Below, one piece after another: positions 34,863 through 43,550 of a stretch of 64,000 bases of DNA; positions within the stretch are counted from its first letter, which is position 1; every line of letters starts with the position of its first letter. Made by a program: the position numbers and the translations under genes. The DNA comes from Bog-756 sp963699055. GTDB taxonomy: Bacteria > Actinomycetota > Acidimicrobiia > Acidimicrobiales > RAAP-2. The DNA lies in NCBI GenBank assembly GCA_963699055.1, contig CAVOTA010000001.1:558001-622000 (forward strand). The letters run 5' to 3'. The notes beneath the pieces are model-generated. The model saw only the letters and a list, made by a program, of their open reading frames with translations, made no database searches and was not told where the DNA came from.

Positions 34863-35366
34863 ATGGGAGCAGCCGCCCGAACGGTCACACCGATCCCGCT
34901 CACCGCGGTGGCGTGGGCCCCCTTCGGCTGGTTGCCGGTGGCCGACACCGACCCGGACGACGGCGGGCGGCGCCTCGAGTTCGCCTGGGGCGACGTGCAC
35001 GTCAACCGCATCGGCCACCGCCTCGACGAGGTCCCGGTCGTCGACGGGGGGCTGCGGTGCCTGGAGCTCTTCCGCCACGTCACCCACACCCAGGTCCTGA
35101 TGCCGCTGGACACGAGGGCGGTGATCGTCGTGGCCGCCCCGGGGACGCCCATGGACGCCCCGGCCGATGCCGACCGGGTGGCGGCCTTCGTGCTGGAGCC
35201 GCTGCAGGCCGTCGTGCTCCATCGGGGGACCTGGCACTGGGGCCCGTACCCGGTGGGTGCCACCTCGGTCGAGCTCTTCAACGTGCAGGGGCTGCGGTAC
35301 CGGGAGGACAACGAGCGGGCCGACCTCGGGGCCCTCGGGGCGCCCGTCGACATCGTCCTCGGGTAG
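34863..35366 (+). CDS. Ureidoglycolate lyase-like (AllA family) protein
   Basis: 167 residues, ATG 34863 with GAGGAG upstream. The sequence follows the AllA cupin-like fold: PLTAVAWAPFGWLP, then a central HVTHTQVLMPL strand, and LHRGTWHWGPYPVG, the Trp-His region of ureidoglycolate lyase. AllA releases urea from ureidoglycolate in allantoin breakdown. No other allantoin genes are here, so it may act on a different hydroxy-acid adduct. The nearby RidA and RraA-like genes fit a ureide- or carbamate-type pathway. Confidence 0.72.
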   Translation: MGAAARTVTPIPLTAVAWAPFGWLPVADTDPDDGGRRLEFAWGDVHVNRIGHRLDEVPVVDGGLRCLELFRHVTHTQVLMPLDTRAVIVVAAPGTPMDAPADADRVAAFVLEPLQAVVLHRGTWHWGPYPVGATSVELFNVQGLRYREDNERADLGALGAPVDIVLG

Positions 35367-35450
35367 TGGTGTCCCCGGCCCCCGGCCGGCGGTGGGAGCG
35401 GGTCCGATGGGCACCCCGGACCGCCCGTCACGCGAACGCCACCCGGATGT

Positions 35451-35473
35451 CGCTAGAGTCGCCGGAACTAGCG
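35451..35473. promoter_or_regulatory. CTAG-centred inverted repeat upstream of ABC importer operon
   Basis: CGCTAG (35451-35456) and CTAGCG (35468-35473) are perfect inverted arms with an 11-base spacer, 80 bp before the lipoprotein start. CTAG is rare in such G+C-rich DNA. TAGAGT (35454-35459) could double as a -10 box. Candidate operator. Confidence 0.4.
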
Positions 35474-35552
35474 GTATCCATCGATCGGTCGCAATCTGGG
35501 GAGTCGGGTCGGAAGGTCCGAGGTGGTCGGTCAGACACAAGGAAGTGTGTTG

Positions 35553-36890
35553 ATGGGGATTCATCGGGGGAAGTGGCTGGGTCCGATCGCCTTGGCGATG
35601 GGGGTGGGGCTGGTGGTGGCGGGGTGCTCGTCGTCGACGGGCTCGTCGTCGACGACGACGACGGGCGCGTCGTCGAGCACGACGACGGCCTCCGGGAGTG
35701 GAGCCGGCGCACCGGGGGTGACGGCTACGTCGATCACCGTCGGCGTCATCTCCAGCCGGTCCGGCATCCTCGCCGGCTACTTCGGACAGTTCGCCCCCGG
35801 GATGACGGCGTACTTCGAGGCCCTCAACGCCAAGGGCGGTGTCGACGGCCGGAAGGTGAACCTGGCCTACAACCTGGACGACGGCGGGTCACCCAGCCAG
35901 TTCACCCAGCTGACCCACACCCTCATCGACCAGGACCACGTGTTCGCCGTGGGGGCGGCGTCACCGTTCTTCTCCCCCGGCTACTTCGCCCAGTCGGGAA
36001 CACCGACCTACGGGTACAACGTGACCGGCAACTGGTCGCCGTACCCGAACCTGTTCGCCGCCGGGGGCTCGGTGCAGGACTACTCCAGCGCCGTCCCCAC
36101 CTACGCCTACTTCGTCAAGGCCACCCACTCCAAGGCGTTGGCGTTCATCAGCTACGGACCGGCCATCCCGTCGTCCTACGACGCCTGCAGCACGGCCGCC
36201 GCAGGACTCAAGGCGGCCGGGGTCAACGTGAGCTTCGTCGACGTCGGGGCGCAGCTCGGTGGGAGCTTCACCTCGGACGTGCAGCGGCTGCAGCAGTCGG
36301 GCTCGGACGCCCTCATCAGCTGCATGCAGGCCTCGGACAACGTCACCCTCTCCCGTGACATCCAGCAGTACGGCCTGTCGATCAAGCAGCTGTGGCTCAA
36401 CGGCTACGACCAGAACCTGCTCAACCAGTACTCCAGCGTCATGCAGGGCGTGTACATGAGCAACGCCGGCAACGTGCCGTTCGGTGCCATCGCCTATCCC
36501 TCGATCTATCCGGGGATGGCGGCCTACACGGCGGCCATGAACAAGTACGAGCCCCAGTACACGACCAGCAACGTGGCCCTGTCCGGATGGCAGTCGGCCG
36601 CACTGATGGTCGAGGGGATCCGGGCGGCCGGCAAGAACATCACCCAGGCCTCCGTGGTGTCGGCCACCAACCAGATCACCGACGACACCGCGGCGCAGAC
36701 CCAGGCACCGACCAACTGGACGTTGGCCCACGTGAAGGCCACCTTCCCGGCCTGCACCGCCTGGGTGCAGGTCAAGGGGTCCTCGTTCGTCTCGGTGTTC
36801 TCGTCGGGCAAGCAGGTGTTCGTGTGCCTCAGCTCGGACGCCAAGAACCCGGTGCCGGTCACGCCGCCGGCCGGCACGCCGGGGGCATGA
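35553..36890 (+). CDS. ABC importer substrate-binding lipoprotein (branched-chain amino acid type)
   Basis: 445 residues, ATG 35553 with AAGGA 9 bp before. A basic start, a hydrophobic stretch and lipobox VVAG-Cys25 define a lipoprotein signal. A Ser/Thr-rich tether (about 26-52) links it to a periplasmic-binding-protein type I domain (ITVGVISSRSG onward). The binding lobes are normal in length. It captures the ligand outside the membrane for the permease and ATPases that follow. In this family ligands range from leucine to aromatic acids, urea and short carboxylates. The coupled thiolase favours a carboxylic acid (inference). Confidence 0.92.
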   Translation: MGIHRGKWLGPIALAMGVGLVVAGCSSSTGSSSTTTTGASSSTTTASGSGAGAPGVTATSITVGVISSRSGILAGYFGQFAPGMTAYFEALNAKGGVDGRKVNLAYNLDDGGSPSQFTQLTHTLIDQDHVFAVGAASPFFSPGYFAQSGTPTYGYNVTGNWSPYPNLFAAGGSVQDYSSAVPTYAYFVKATHSKALAFISYGPAIPSSYDACSTAAAGLKAAGVNVSFVDVGAQLGGSFTSDVQRLQQSGSDALISCMQASDNVTLSRDIQQYGLSIKQLWLNGYDQNLLNQYSSVMQGVYMSNAGNVPFGAIAYPSIYPGMAAYTAAMNKYEPQYTTSNVALSGWQSAALMVEGIRAAGKNITQASVVSATNQITDDTAAQTQAPTNWTLAHVKATFPACTAWVQVKGSSFVSVFSSGKQVFVCLSSDAKNPVPVTPPAGTPGA

Positions 36891-36929
36891 TCCGGACCGC
36901 AGTCGGCGAGGACTAGGGGCGACCGGAAC

Positions 36930-38957
36930 ATGGAGCACTTCTTAGGGTTCGCCCTCCCCGGCATCCCCTACGGGTGCACCTATGCGCTGGTCGCCGTCGG
37001 CCTCGTCCTCACCTACCAGGCCACCGGCGTCCTCAACTTCGCCTACGGGGCCCAGGCCTACCTGTCGGCGTTCGTGTTCACCTACCTGGTGCAGGACAAG
37101 CACCTCCCGGTGGGCGTGGCGTTCGTGATCGCCGTCGTCGTGCTGGCCCCTGCGGTGGGACTCGTCTTCGACCGCTTCCTGTTCCGAAAGATCGCCCCGG
37201 CCAACGTGATCGCCAAGTTGGTCACCGGGATCAGCATGCTCGTCGGGATCCCGGCCGTCCTGGCGATCATCTTCACCAACAGCAACCAGTACAACCCGCC
37301 CAGCATCCTGTTCAACCCCGACGTCGTCTACTTCCGGATCGCCGGGACCCCGATCAACGGGATCTCCGTGACCTGTGTGGTGGCCACGGCGGTGACACTC
37401 GTCGCCCTGCTGATCCTCCTCCGCTGGACCAGCCTCGGACTCAAGATGCGGGGGGCGGTGGAGAGCCGGCGCCTCATCGAGCTCGACGGGATCAACGGGG
37501 GGAGGGTGGTGGCCTCGGCCTGGGCCGTCTCGGGACTCATCGCCGGACTGGCCGGCGTCATGCTCGCCCCCATCTACAGCCAGCTGCAGTTCAGCGACTA
37601 CGCCGACCTGATGGTGGCGGCCTTCGCCGCCGCCGCCTGGGCCGTGCTCCGGTCGCTGCCGGTCGCCGTGCTGGTGGGGATCCTGATGGGCATCACGGTG
37701 ACCGTCCTCCAGGGCTACCTCCCGGCCGGCAGCATCTGGTCCTCGGCCGCCCTGACCTCCCTCCCGTTCATCGTGCTGGTGGGGGCGCTGGTCCTGGTGC
37801 CCGGGATGCGCACCCTCGGGGGGGCGAAGGACCCGTTGGCGTCCGTCGATCCGCCCACCCCTCCGACCACCGCCGCGCTCCGTGCCCCCGAGTTCGACCG
37901 GGTGATCAAGATCCTCTGGTACATCCTCCTGGTGGCGTTCTCGGTGTCGATGCTCACCTGGATGCCCCGGATCTGGGAGAACGTCTTCAATGCCGGCCTG
38001 GCCTACTCCGTCGTGTTCCTGTCCATCACCCTGATCACCGGCATGGGCGGCCAGCTGTCGCTGTGCCAGGCCACGCTGGCCGGGATCGGGGCGTTCATGG
38101 CGGCCCAGCTGGCCAGCCACCTCGGCTTGAACTTCCTGCTCGGAGGGCTGGTGGGTGCGGCGGCGGCGGCCCTGGTGGCCGTGGTCCTGGCCTTCGCCTC
38201 GGTCCGGTTGCGCGGCCTGGGACTGGCCCTGATGACCATCGCCGCCGCCCTGGTGTTCGACAACGTCGTGTTCGCCGAGGTCGACACGGTCAACGGGCAC
38301 CCGATCAACGTCACCCCGAACGATGTGGGTCTCGGCATCCTCAACCCGGACGGCCGGGCCTTCTTCGTCGTGGCCATGGTGGTGCTGGCCCTGTGCGCCT
38401 TCCTGGTGCTGCGGGTACGGCGCGGGTCGATCGGCCGGTTCCTCGGGGCGATGCAGGGGAGCAGCACGGCCGCCTCGGGGATCGGGGTCAACCTCACCTG
38501 GATGCACGTCCTGGTGTTCGGGCTGTCGGGTGCGGTGGCCGGCATCGGGGGGACGCTGCTCTCCATCAACCAGCAGGCGGTCAACCCCAACACGTTCAGC
38601 TGGGAGTTCTCCCTGGTGTTCGTCGTCGTGGTGGTGACCACCGGCGTCAACACCCCGGAGGGGGCCATCCAGGCCGGGTTCGGCTACGTGGTGCTCCAGC
38701 AGCTGCTCACGTACGTGCCCGGGCGGCTGGGCGGCAACAGTCTCCTGATCATCTTCTTCGCCTTCGGGGCCCTCACCTACGTGGCCCACCCCGAAGGCAT
38801 CCTGGAGTTCCAGAAGCGGCGCTGGACACTGCGCATGGAGCGGGTGCTGCTGCGGGGACGGTCCGCGTCGTCCCCGTCGGCGCCGCGCGGCCCCGGCGGC
38901 CCGGCGCGGTCGCTGACCCCGGCCGGCCCCGACCCCGACCCCGTGGTGGGGCACTGA
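36930..38957 (+). CDS. Fused LivH-LivM type ABC permease
   Basis: 675 residues. The first half (1 to about 300) is a LivH-type permease, with GLVLTYQATGVLNFAYGAQ near the start. After a hydrophilic linker (about 300-330) the second half is LivM-type, with GMGGQLSLCQATLAGIGAF. Both halves are rich in membrane helices, and a Pro/Gly/Arg-rich cytoplasmic tail ends the protein. Normally these are two genes; here one chain supplies both membrane subunits. It starts 39 bp after the binding protein, and the LivG gene begins 1 bp after its stop. Confidence 0.92.
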   Translation: MEHFLGFALPGIPYGCTYALVAVGLVLTYQATGVLNFAYGAQAYLSAFVFTYLVQDKHLPVGVAFVIAVVVLAPAVGLVFDRFLFRKIAPANVIAKLVTGISMLVGIPAVLAIIFTNSNQYNPPSILFNPDVVYFRIAGTPINGISVTCVVATAVTLVALLILLRWTSLGLKMRGAVESRRLIELDGINGGRVVASAWAVSGLIAGLAGVMLAPIYSQLQFSDYADLMVAAFAAAAWAVLRSLPVAVLVGILMGITVTVLQGYLPAGSIWSSAALTSLPFIVLVGALVLVPGMRTLGGAKDPLASVDPPTPPTTAALRAPEFDRVIKILWYILLVAFSVSMLTWMPRIWENVFNAGLAYSVVFLSITLITGMGGQLSLCQATLAGIGAFMAAQLASHLGLNFLLGGLVGAAAAALVAVVLAFASVRLRGLGLALMTIAAALVFDNVVFAEVDTVNGHPINVTPNDVGLGILNPDGRAFFVVAMVVLALCAFLVLRVRRGSIGRFLGAMQGSSTAASGIGVNLTWMHVLVFGLSGAVAGIGGTLLSINQQAVNPNTFSWEFSLVFVVVVVTTGVNTPEGAIQAGFGYVVLQQLLTYVPGRLGGNSLLIIFFAFGALTYVAHPEGILEFQKRRWTLRMERVLLRGRSASSPSAPRGPGGPARSLTPAGPDPDPVVGH

Positions 38958-38958
38958 C

Positions 38959-39732
38959 GTGGGACCCGCCGGGGACGTGCTGCTGCGGCTGGAGGGGGTC
39001 ACCAAGACCTTCGGCGGGATCGCCGCCGTCAGCGGCGTGACGTTCGACGTCGGCCGCGGGGAGAGCGTGGGCCTGGTCGGCCCCAACGGGGCGGGCAAGA
39101 CGACGCTGTTCAACTGCGTGTGCGGACAGCTGCGACCCGAGCACGGCGCCGTCGAGCTGGACGGACGGGCACTGGAGGGCATGCCCACCTTCGAGCGGGC
39201 GCGCCTGGGCATCGCCCGGACCTACCAGCGGGTCGAGGTGTTCCCCGACATGACCGTCCGGGACCACCTCCTGGTGGCCCACCGCGCCCGCTGGCGTTCC
39301 GGCCGGCTCTGGCGCGACCTGTGCGGCCTGTCGAAGCCGACGGCCGAGGAGTCGGCGAAGGTGGACGCCGTCCTCGACATGGTCGGCCTGACCGACCGGG
39401 CCGAGGCGTCGGTGGCGTCGCTCGGCCTCGGGCTGTGCCGGCTGGTGGAGCTGGCCCGGGCCCTGGTGGCCGATCCGGTGCTCCTCATGGCCGACGAGCC
39501 GTCGTCGGGACTCGACGTGCACGAGACGCGGGAACTGGGCACGGTGCTCCGCCAGGTCCAGCGCGACCAGGGGATGGCCATGGTGCTGGTCGAACACGAC
39601 CTCGCCATGGTGGCCGAGGTCGTCGACCGGACGGTGGTGATGAACCTCGGCGAGCTCATCGCCGAAGGGGACTTCGGGTCGGTGATGGCCGACCCGGTGG
39701 TGCGCAGGGCCTACCTCGGGGTGGAGGGGTGA
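38959..39732 (+). CDS. livG: ABC importer ATP-binding protein LivG-type
   Basis: 257 residues, GTG 38959. Walker A GPNGAGKT (41-48), Q-loop Gln90, Walker B LLMADE (175-180) and the switch His in VEHDLAMV are present. The signature loop is degenerate: SLGLGLCRLVEL (154-165) where LSxGQ/LPYGxQR is usual. Several actinobacterial LivG proteins have similarly relaxed loops, so the pair with LivF may have one weak hydrolysis site. It powers uptake through the fused permease and overlaps LivF by 4 bp. Confidence 0.92.
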   Translation: MGPAGDVLLRLEGVTKTFGGIAAVSGVTFDVGRGESVGLVGPNGAGKTTLFNCVCGQLRPEHGAVELDGRALEGMPTFERARLGIARTYQRVEVFPDMTVRDHLLVAHRARWRSGRLWRDLCGLSKPTAEESAKVDAVLDMVGLTDRAEASVASLGLGLCRLVELARALVADPVLLMADEPSSGLDVHETRELGTVLRQVQRDQGMAMVLVEHDLAMVAEVVDRTVVMNLGELIAEGDFGSVMADPVVRRAYLGVEG

Positions 39733-40604
39733 CGGCGCAACCGACGGTGACGGAGGCCACCGGCCCGCCGGCAGGTTCGGCGGGCACGGACGCGCCGGCC
39801 CTCGAGGTGGTCGGGGTCTGTGCCGCCTACGGGCCCTATCGGGCGCTGTTCGACGTCAGTTTCGAGGTCGCCTCCGGAGGGATCACCGCACTCATCGGCT
39901 CCAACGGGGCGGGCAAGTCCACGGTCTCCCGGGTGGTGTCGGGCCTCCTGCCCGTCTCGGTGGGGACCGTCCGGCTGGACGGCCGCGACGTCACCAACTG
40001 GCCGGCCTACAAATTGGCCCGGGCCGGGATGGCGCACGTGCCCGAGGGCCGGGGTGTGTTCGCCAGCCTCACGGTGGAGGAGAACCTCAAGCTCGCCTTC
40101 CGCCAGCGGGGCGGGCGCAAGGGCGTGTCGGACTCGCTGGCGCGGGCCTACGACACGTTCCCCCTGCTGGGGGCCCGGAGGAGCCAGCACGGCGGGACAC
40201 TGTCGGGTGGGGAGCAGCGGATCCTGTCCCTGGCCAAGGTGCTCATCGTCCCGCCGCGGGTGCTGGTGGCCGACGAGATCTCACTCGGGTTGGCTCCCCT
40301 GATCACCGACTTCGTGTACGACAGCCTGCGCCGGATCAACCAGGCCGGCACGGCGCTGGTCATCGTCGAGCAGCAGGTCGACCGGGTCCTCGGGATCGCC
40401 GAGTCGGCGGTCGTGCTCGAGCACGGCTCGGTCGCCTACCAGGGACCGTCGACGGGGGCCATGGCTGCGGTCGAGGCCCTCATGGTGGCCCGTGAGCGCG
40501 CCGAGACGGGCGCCGCCACCGGGGACGGGCCCGAGGGGCCGGACGGCGTGGGAGGATCGGCATCTGAGGCCCACGGGGCGGACGGGGAGGAGCAGGGGAC
40601 ATGA
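39729..40604 (+). CDS. livF: ABC importer ATP-binding protein LivF-type
   Basis: 291 residues, GTG 39729 overlapping the LivG stop. Walker A GSNGAGKS (57-64), signature LSGGEQR (158-164, canonical, unlike LivG) and Walker B VLVADE are intact; IVEQQVDRVLGIA contains the switch region with Gln in the His position, as is typical for LivF. A 26-residue N-terminal leader and an acidic/Gly-rich tail of about 35 residues are extra to the family. The thiolase start overlaps its stop by 4 bp. Confidence 0.92.
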   Translation: MTAQPTVTEATGPPAGSAGTDAPALEVVGVCAAYGPYRALFDVSFEVASGGITALIGSNGAGKSTVSRVVSGLLPVSVGTVRLDGRDVTNWPAYKLARAGMAHVPEGRGVFASLTVEENLKLAFRQRGGRKGVSDSLARAYDTFPLLGARRSQHGGTLSGGEQRILSLAKVLIVPPRVLVADEISLGLAPLITDFVYDSLRRINQAGTALVIVEQQVDRVLGIAESAVVLEHGSVAYQGPSTGAMAAVEALMVARERAETGAATGDGPEGPDGVGGSASEAHGADGEEQGT

Positions 40605-41794
40605 GTGAGGGAGTGCGCGACGCCGTCGTGGTGGATGTGGTCCGGACGACACTCGGCAAGCGCGGGGGAGCGCTGGCCCACTGGCATCCGGTGGACCTGC
40701 TGGGACTGGCCCTGGGCACGCTGGTCGAGCGCACGGGCATCGACCCGGCGCAGGTCGACGATGTGATCGGCGGCTGTGTCAGCCAGGTGGGGGAGCAGAG
40801 CACCAATGTGGCCCGCAACGGCTGGGTGGCCGCCGGCCTGCCCCAGAGCGTGCCGGCGACGACCGTCGACCGCCAGTGCGGGTCCTCCCAGCAGGCCGTC
40901 CACTTCGGCGCCGCCGGGGTCCTGGCCGGGCAGTACGACCTGGTGGTGGCCTGCGGCGTCGAGTCGATGAGCCGGGTCAAGCTGGCCTCCAACGCACGGG
41001 GGGGCACCGGACCCTTCCCGCAGTCGTTCCTCGACCAGATCGACGGGCGGTTGTGGGCCCAGTTCCGGGTGGCCCAGGTGCTGGCGGACCGGTGGGGGAT
41101 CAGCCGTGAGGACATGGACGCCTTCGCCCTGGAGAGCCACCGCCGGGCGGCGGCGGCGTGGGACGACGGTCACTTCGCGGCGGAGGCGATCCCGGTGCCG
41201 GTGAAGGACGAGGAAGGTGTCCTGACGGGAGCGCACCTCGAGCACGACGAAGGTATCCGGCGGGGCGGGACGATGGAGACCCTGGCCGCCCTGCCCCCGG
41301 CCCAGTCCTGGGAGCCCGAGACGGCACCGGACATCACGGCCGGGAACTCGTCGCAGATGACCGACGGGTCCGCCGCCATGCTGATCGCCGACCGCACCAC
41401 GGCCGAGCGGCTCGGCCTCCCGATCCGCGCCCGGATCGCCCATGCCACCGTGGCCGCCGACGACGCCGCCATCGTGCTGTCCGCACCCGTGCCGGCCACG
41501 CAGCGCCTCCTCGACCGGACCGGTATGACCATCGACCAGTTCGACGCCGTCGAGTGCAACGAGGCGTTCGCAGCCATCGCGCTGATGTGGCACCGCGCCT
41601 TCCCGGTCGATCCGTCGGTGCTGAACCCGAGGGGTGGAGCCATCGCCCTCGGGCACCCGCTGGGGGCGAGCGGTGTCCGGCTGGCCGGCACGCTGTTGCA
41701 CCAACTGGAGGCGACAGGCGGGCGCTACGGGTTCCAGACCATGTGCGAGGGTGGGGGCCAGGCCAACGCCATGGTGCTCGAGCGCCTGGACTGA
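40601..41794 (+). CDS. Acetyl-CoA acetyltransferase (thiolase)
   Basis: 397 residues, ATG 40601 overlapping the LivF stop, with GGGGAGG upstream. The nucleophile Cys93 (RQCGSS), His352 (GHPLGASG) and the second Cys382 (CEGGGQAN) form a complete thiolase active site. It cleaves 3-oxoacyl-CoA with CoA to acetyl-CoA plus a shortened acyl-CoA, or the reverse. Being the fifth gene of the importer operon, it probably processes the imported compound after CoA activation. Confidence 0.94.
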   Translation: MSEGVRDAVVVDVVRTTLGKRGGALAHWHPVDLLGLALGTLVERTGIDPAQVDDVIGGCVSQVGEQSTNVARNGWVAAGLPQSVPATTVDRQCGSSQQAVHFGAAGVLAGQYDLVVACGVESMSRVKLASNARGGTGPFPQSFLDQIDGRLWAQFRVAQVLADRWGISREDMDAFALESHRRAAAAWDDGHFAAEAIPVPVKDEEGVLTGAHLEHDEGIRRGGTMETLAALPPAQSWEPETAPDITAGNSSQMTDGSAAMLIADRTTAERLGLPIRARIAHATVAADDAAIVLSAPVPATQRLLDRTGMTIDQFDAVECNEAFAAIALMWHRAFPVDPSVLNPRGGAIALGHPLGASGVRLAGTLLHQLEATGGRYGFQTMCEGGGQANAMVLERLD

Positions 41795-41822
41795 GCCACC
41801 CGAAGCGGTCCGGAGCCGGGCG

Positions 41823-41839
41823 GGCGTGCCGGTCACGCC
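41823..41839 (+). terminator. Hairpin after importer/thiolase operon
   Basis: GGCGTG-CCGGT-CACGCC, a 6-bp stem with a 5-base loop 29 bp after the thiolase stop. The 177-bp gap to the convergent CMD gene holds no other recognisable feature. Confidence 0.4.
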
Positions 41840-41971
41840 GCCGGTTCCGTCGGACCCGGTGTGGCCTCGTCCGCAGCCCGGGGCCGGCGACGTGAGTCGT
41901 CGAGGCCCGTGTCCTCCTCGAGCCGCTGCAGCGGGCCGATCCCTGCGCCGAACGGTGGGGTGCCTGGAGGA

Positions 41972-42385
41972 TTACTCGGAGTCGTCGTCGCCGTCCCACA
42001 CGGGAGATCCATCGGCCAGCCACGTTCCGATGACTTCCTCGCACGGAACCACCAGGCCGGAGATGTTGGGGTATCCCGCATACGGGGCCAGCATGATCAG
42101 TGTCTCTCGCAGCTCGTCCGGGGTCAGCTCGCCCCTCTTGAGTGCGGCACGGGCCTGGATCTTCCACGTCTCCACCTGTCCGTTCGCGGCGATCACGCCC
42201 ATGAGGAGCAGTCGCCGGGAGCGCACGTCCAGCACCCCGCGCCGCCACACGTGGTCGAAGAGGGACTGCACCATGACGTCGTTGAAGGCCATGGTGCCTT
42301 CGGGAAGCGTGACCACGTCACCGGCATAGACGTCGCGGAGTACGTCGATACCGCGTTCGTACGGCGATGGCGAGCTGTCGGACAT
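41972..42385 (-). CDS. Carboxymuconolactone decarboxylase-family protein
   Basis: 137 residues, ATG 42385 with AAGGA upstream. The all-helical CMD pattern is visible (FDHVWRRGVLDVRSRRLLLMGVIAANGQ ... TPDELRETLIMLAPYAGYP). The CxxC-His redox motif of AhpD is absent, so it belongs to the gamma-carboxymuconolactone decarboxylase/hydrolase-like branch rather than to peroxidases. It is downstream of, and codirectional with, the zinc alcohol dehydrogenase (71 bp). Substrate unknown. Confidence 0.85.
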   Translation of the reverse strand: MSDSSPSPYERGIDVLRDVYAGDVVTLPEGTMAFNDVMVQSLFDHVWRRGVLDVRSRRLLLMGVIAANGQVETWKIQARAALKRGELTPDELRETLIMLAPYAGYPNISGLVVPCEEVIGTWLADGSPVWDGDDDSE

Positions 42386-42456
42386 GTCGTCGTCCCTTCG
42401 TGGAGATGGTGGTGGGGTACCGCACGCTCGGTAGCCCAGGGGAACTGGTGTGTGAC

Positions 42457-43548
42457 CTACGTGACGTCCGCCGTCCCGGGTGTGGAATCAGCGACGTAGA
42501 GGATCCGCACGGGCCCTGCTGATGACCGTGCCCGCTCGATGGCGTCCGCCAGATCGTCCAACGTAACGGTCTCGCCGACGAGCGGCGTCGGATCGAGGAG
42601 GCCGCCGGCGACGAGGTCCAGGGTCTCGTACCAGTCGTCGACAGCGGGACCCCCGCCGAACTGAATGTTGACGCCCTTCAGGTTGGCGGCTGCCGACGGA
42701 ATGGTGTCGCTGGAGGCGCCCCCGGCACTGAGCAGGCGGGCCTGCTGCCCGCAATTCTCCACGATGTCGGCAAGCACTCCCGAAACGCCGACGCACTCGT
42801 AGATCGCCTGGGTCGGCCTGCCCATCAACGCGATGCGATCGTGGACCTCGTCGGGCGAACCCCAGGCGACCGTTCTCCAGGCATCCCAGGGTGACTCGCC
42901 GGCCGGGTCGACCACCACATCGGCACCCATGGTCAGTGCAAGCTGACGGCGGGACTCGGAATAGTCCGACGCCACGATCGGGCCCACTCCCCGGTGCTTC
43001 AGCGCGGCGACCACCGACAGTCCGATGGCGCCGAGACCGACGACCAGCGGAACGGAATTGGCGGCGCCGTCCCCGGTGCTGCCGACCCTGGTGTAGTACC
43101 AACCGACCGCCATGGCGTCGATCAGTGCCAGGCGCTCCGCCGGAAGATCGTCGGGAAGGCGCCTCGCCAGTCCCTCCGAGAGGAGGAAGTACTCCCCGAA
43201 GCCCCCAGGGGCATCGGGTGCCATGCCGATGATTCGCATGCCGTTCGATGTGAACAACGCAGGTGGCGAGGTGATGCGCGAACCCACGGGCCACTGTTGC
43301 GCCGTCCCCGGTCCGTAGGCGACCACTTCGGCGCAGTACTCGTGACCCATCACGACATCATCGTGACGCGCCTCCACCCGCATGCCTGACCGGTCGTTTC
43401 GGGCGACCTCCGGATGATCCATGTAGTGGTGATCCGATGCGCAGATCGCACAAGCCAGCGTCCGCACGAGGACCTGGCCGGAACCGGGCACCGGCGTCGG
43501 CACCTCACGCAACCCGAGGGTTCCCTCCCGCAGACATACGGCGAGCAC
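42457..43548 (-). CDS. Zinc-type alcohol dehydrogenase (MDR superfamily)
   Basis: 363 residues, GTG 43548. Catalytic-zinc elements Cys36 (ICASDHH) and MGHE (67-70) are conserved, and the Rossmann GLGAIGLS binds NAD(P). The four-cysteine structural zinc loop is missing, which narrows it to single-zinc members such as threonine- or sorbitol-dehydrogenase relatives. Gene order SnoaL-like, this gene, CMD protein on one strand with a 2-bp gap upstream implies an operon. Base composition here is visibly less G+C-rich than in neighbours. Confidence 0.88.
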   Translation of the reverse strand: MLAVCLREGTLGLREVPTPVPGSGQVLVRTLACAICASDHHYMDHPEVARNDRSGMRVEARHDDVVMGHEYCAEVVAYGPGTAQQWPVGSRITSPPALFTSNGMRIIGMAPDAPGGFGEYFLLSEGLARRLPDDLPAERLALIDAMAVGWYYTRVGSTGDGAANSVPLVVGLGAIGLSVVAALKHRGVGPIVASDYSESRRQLALTMGADVVVDPAGESPWDAWRTVAWGSPDEVHDRIALMGRPTQAIYECVGVSGVLADIVENCGQQARLLSAGGASSDTIPSAAANLKGVNIQFGGGPAVDDWYETLDLVAGGLLDPTPLVGETVTLDDLADAIERARSSAGPVRILYVADSTPGTADVT

Positions 43549-43550
43549 GT

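Noticed and set aside
36942..39212. 756-codon minus-strand open frame over the importer genes
   Set aside because: Antisense shadow of the permease and LivG with no recognisable domain.
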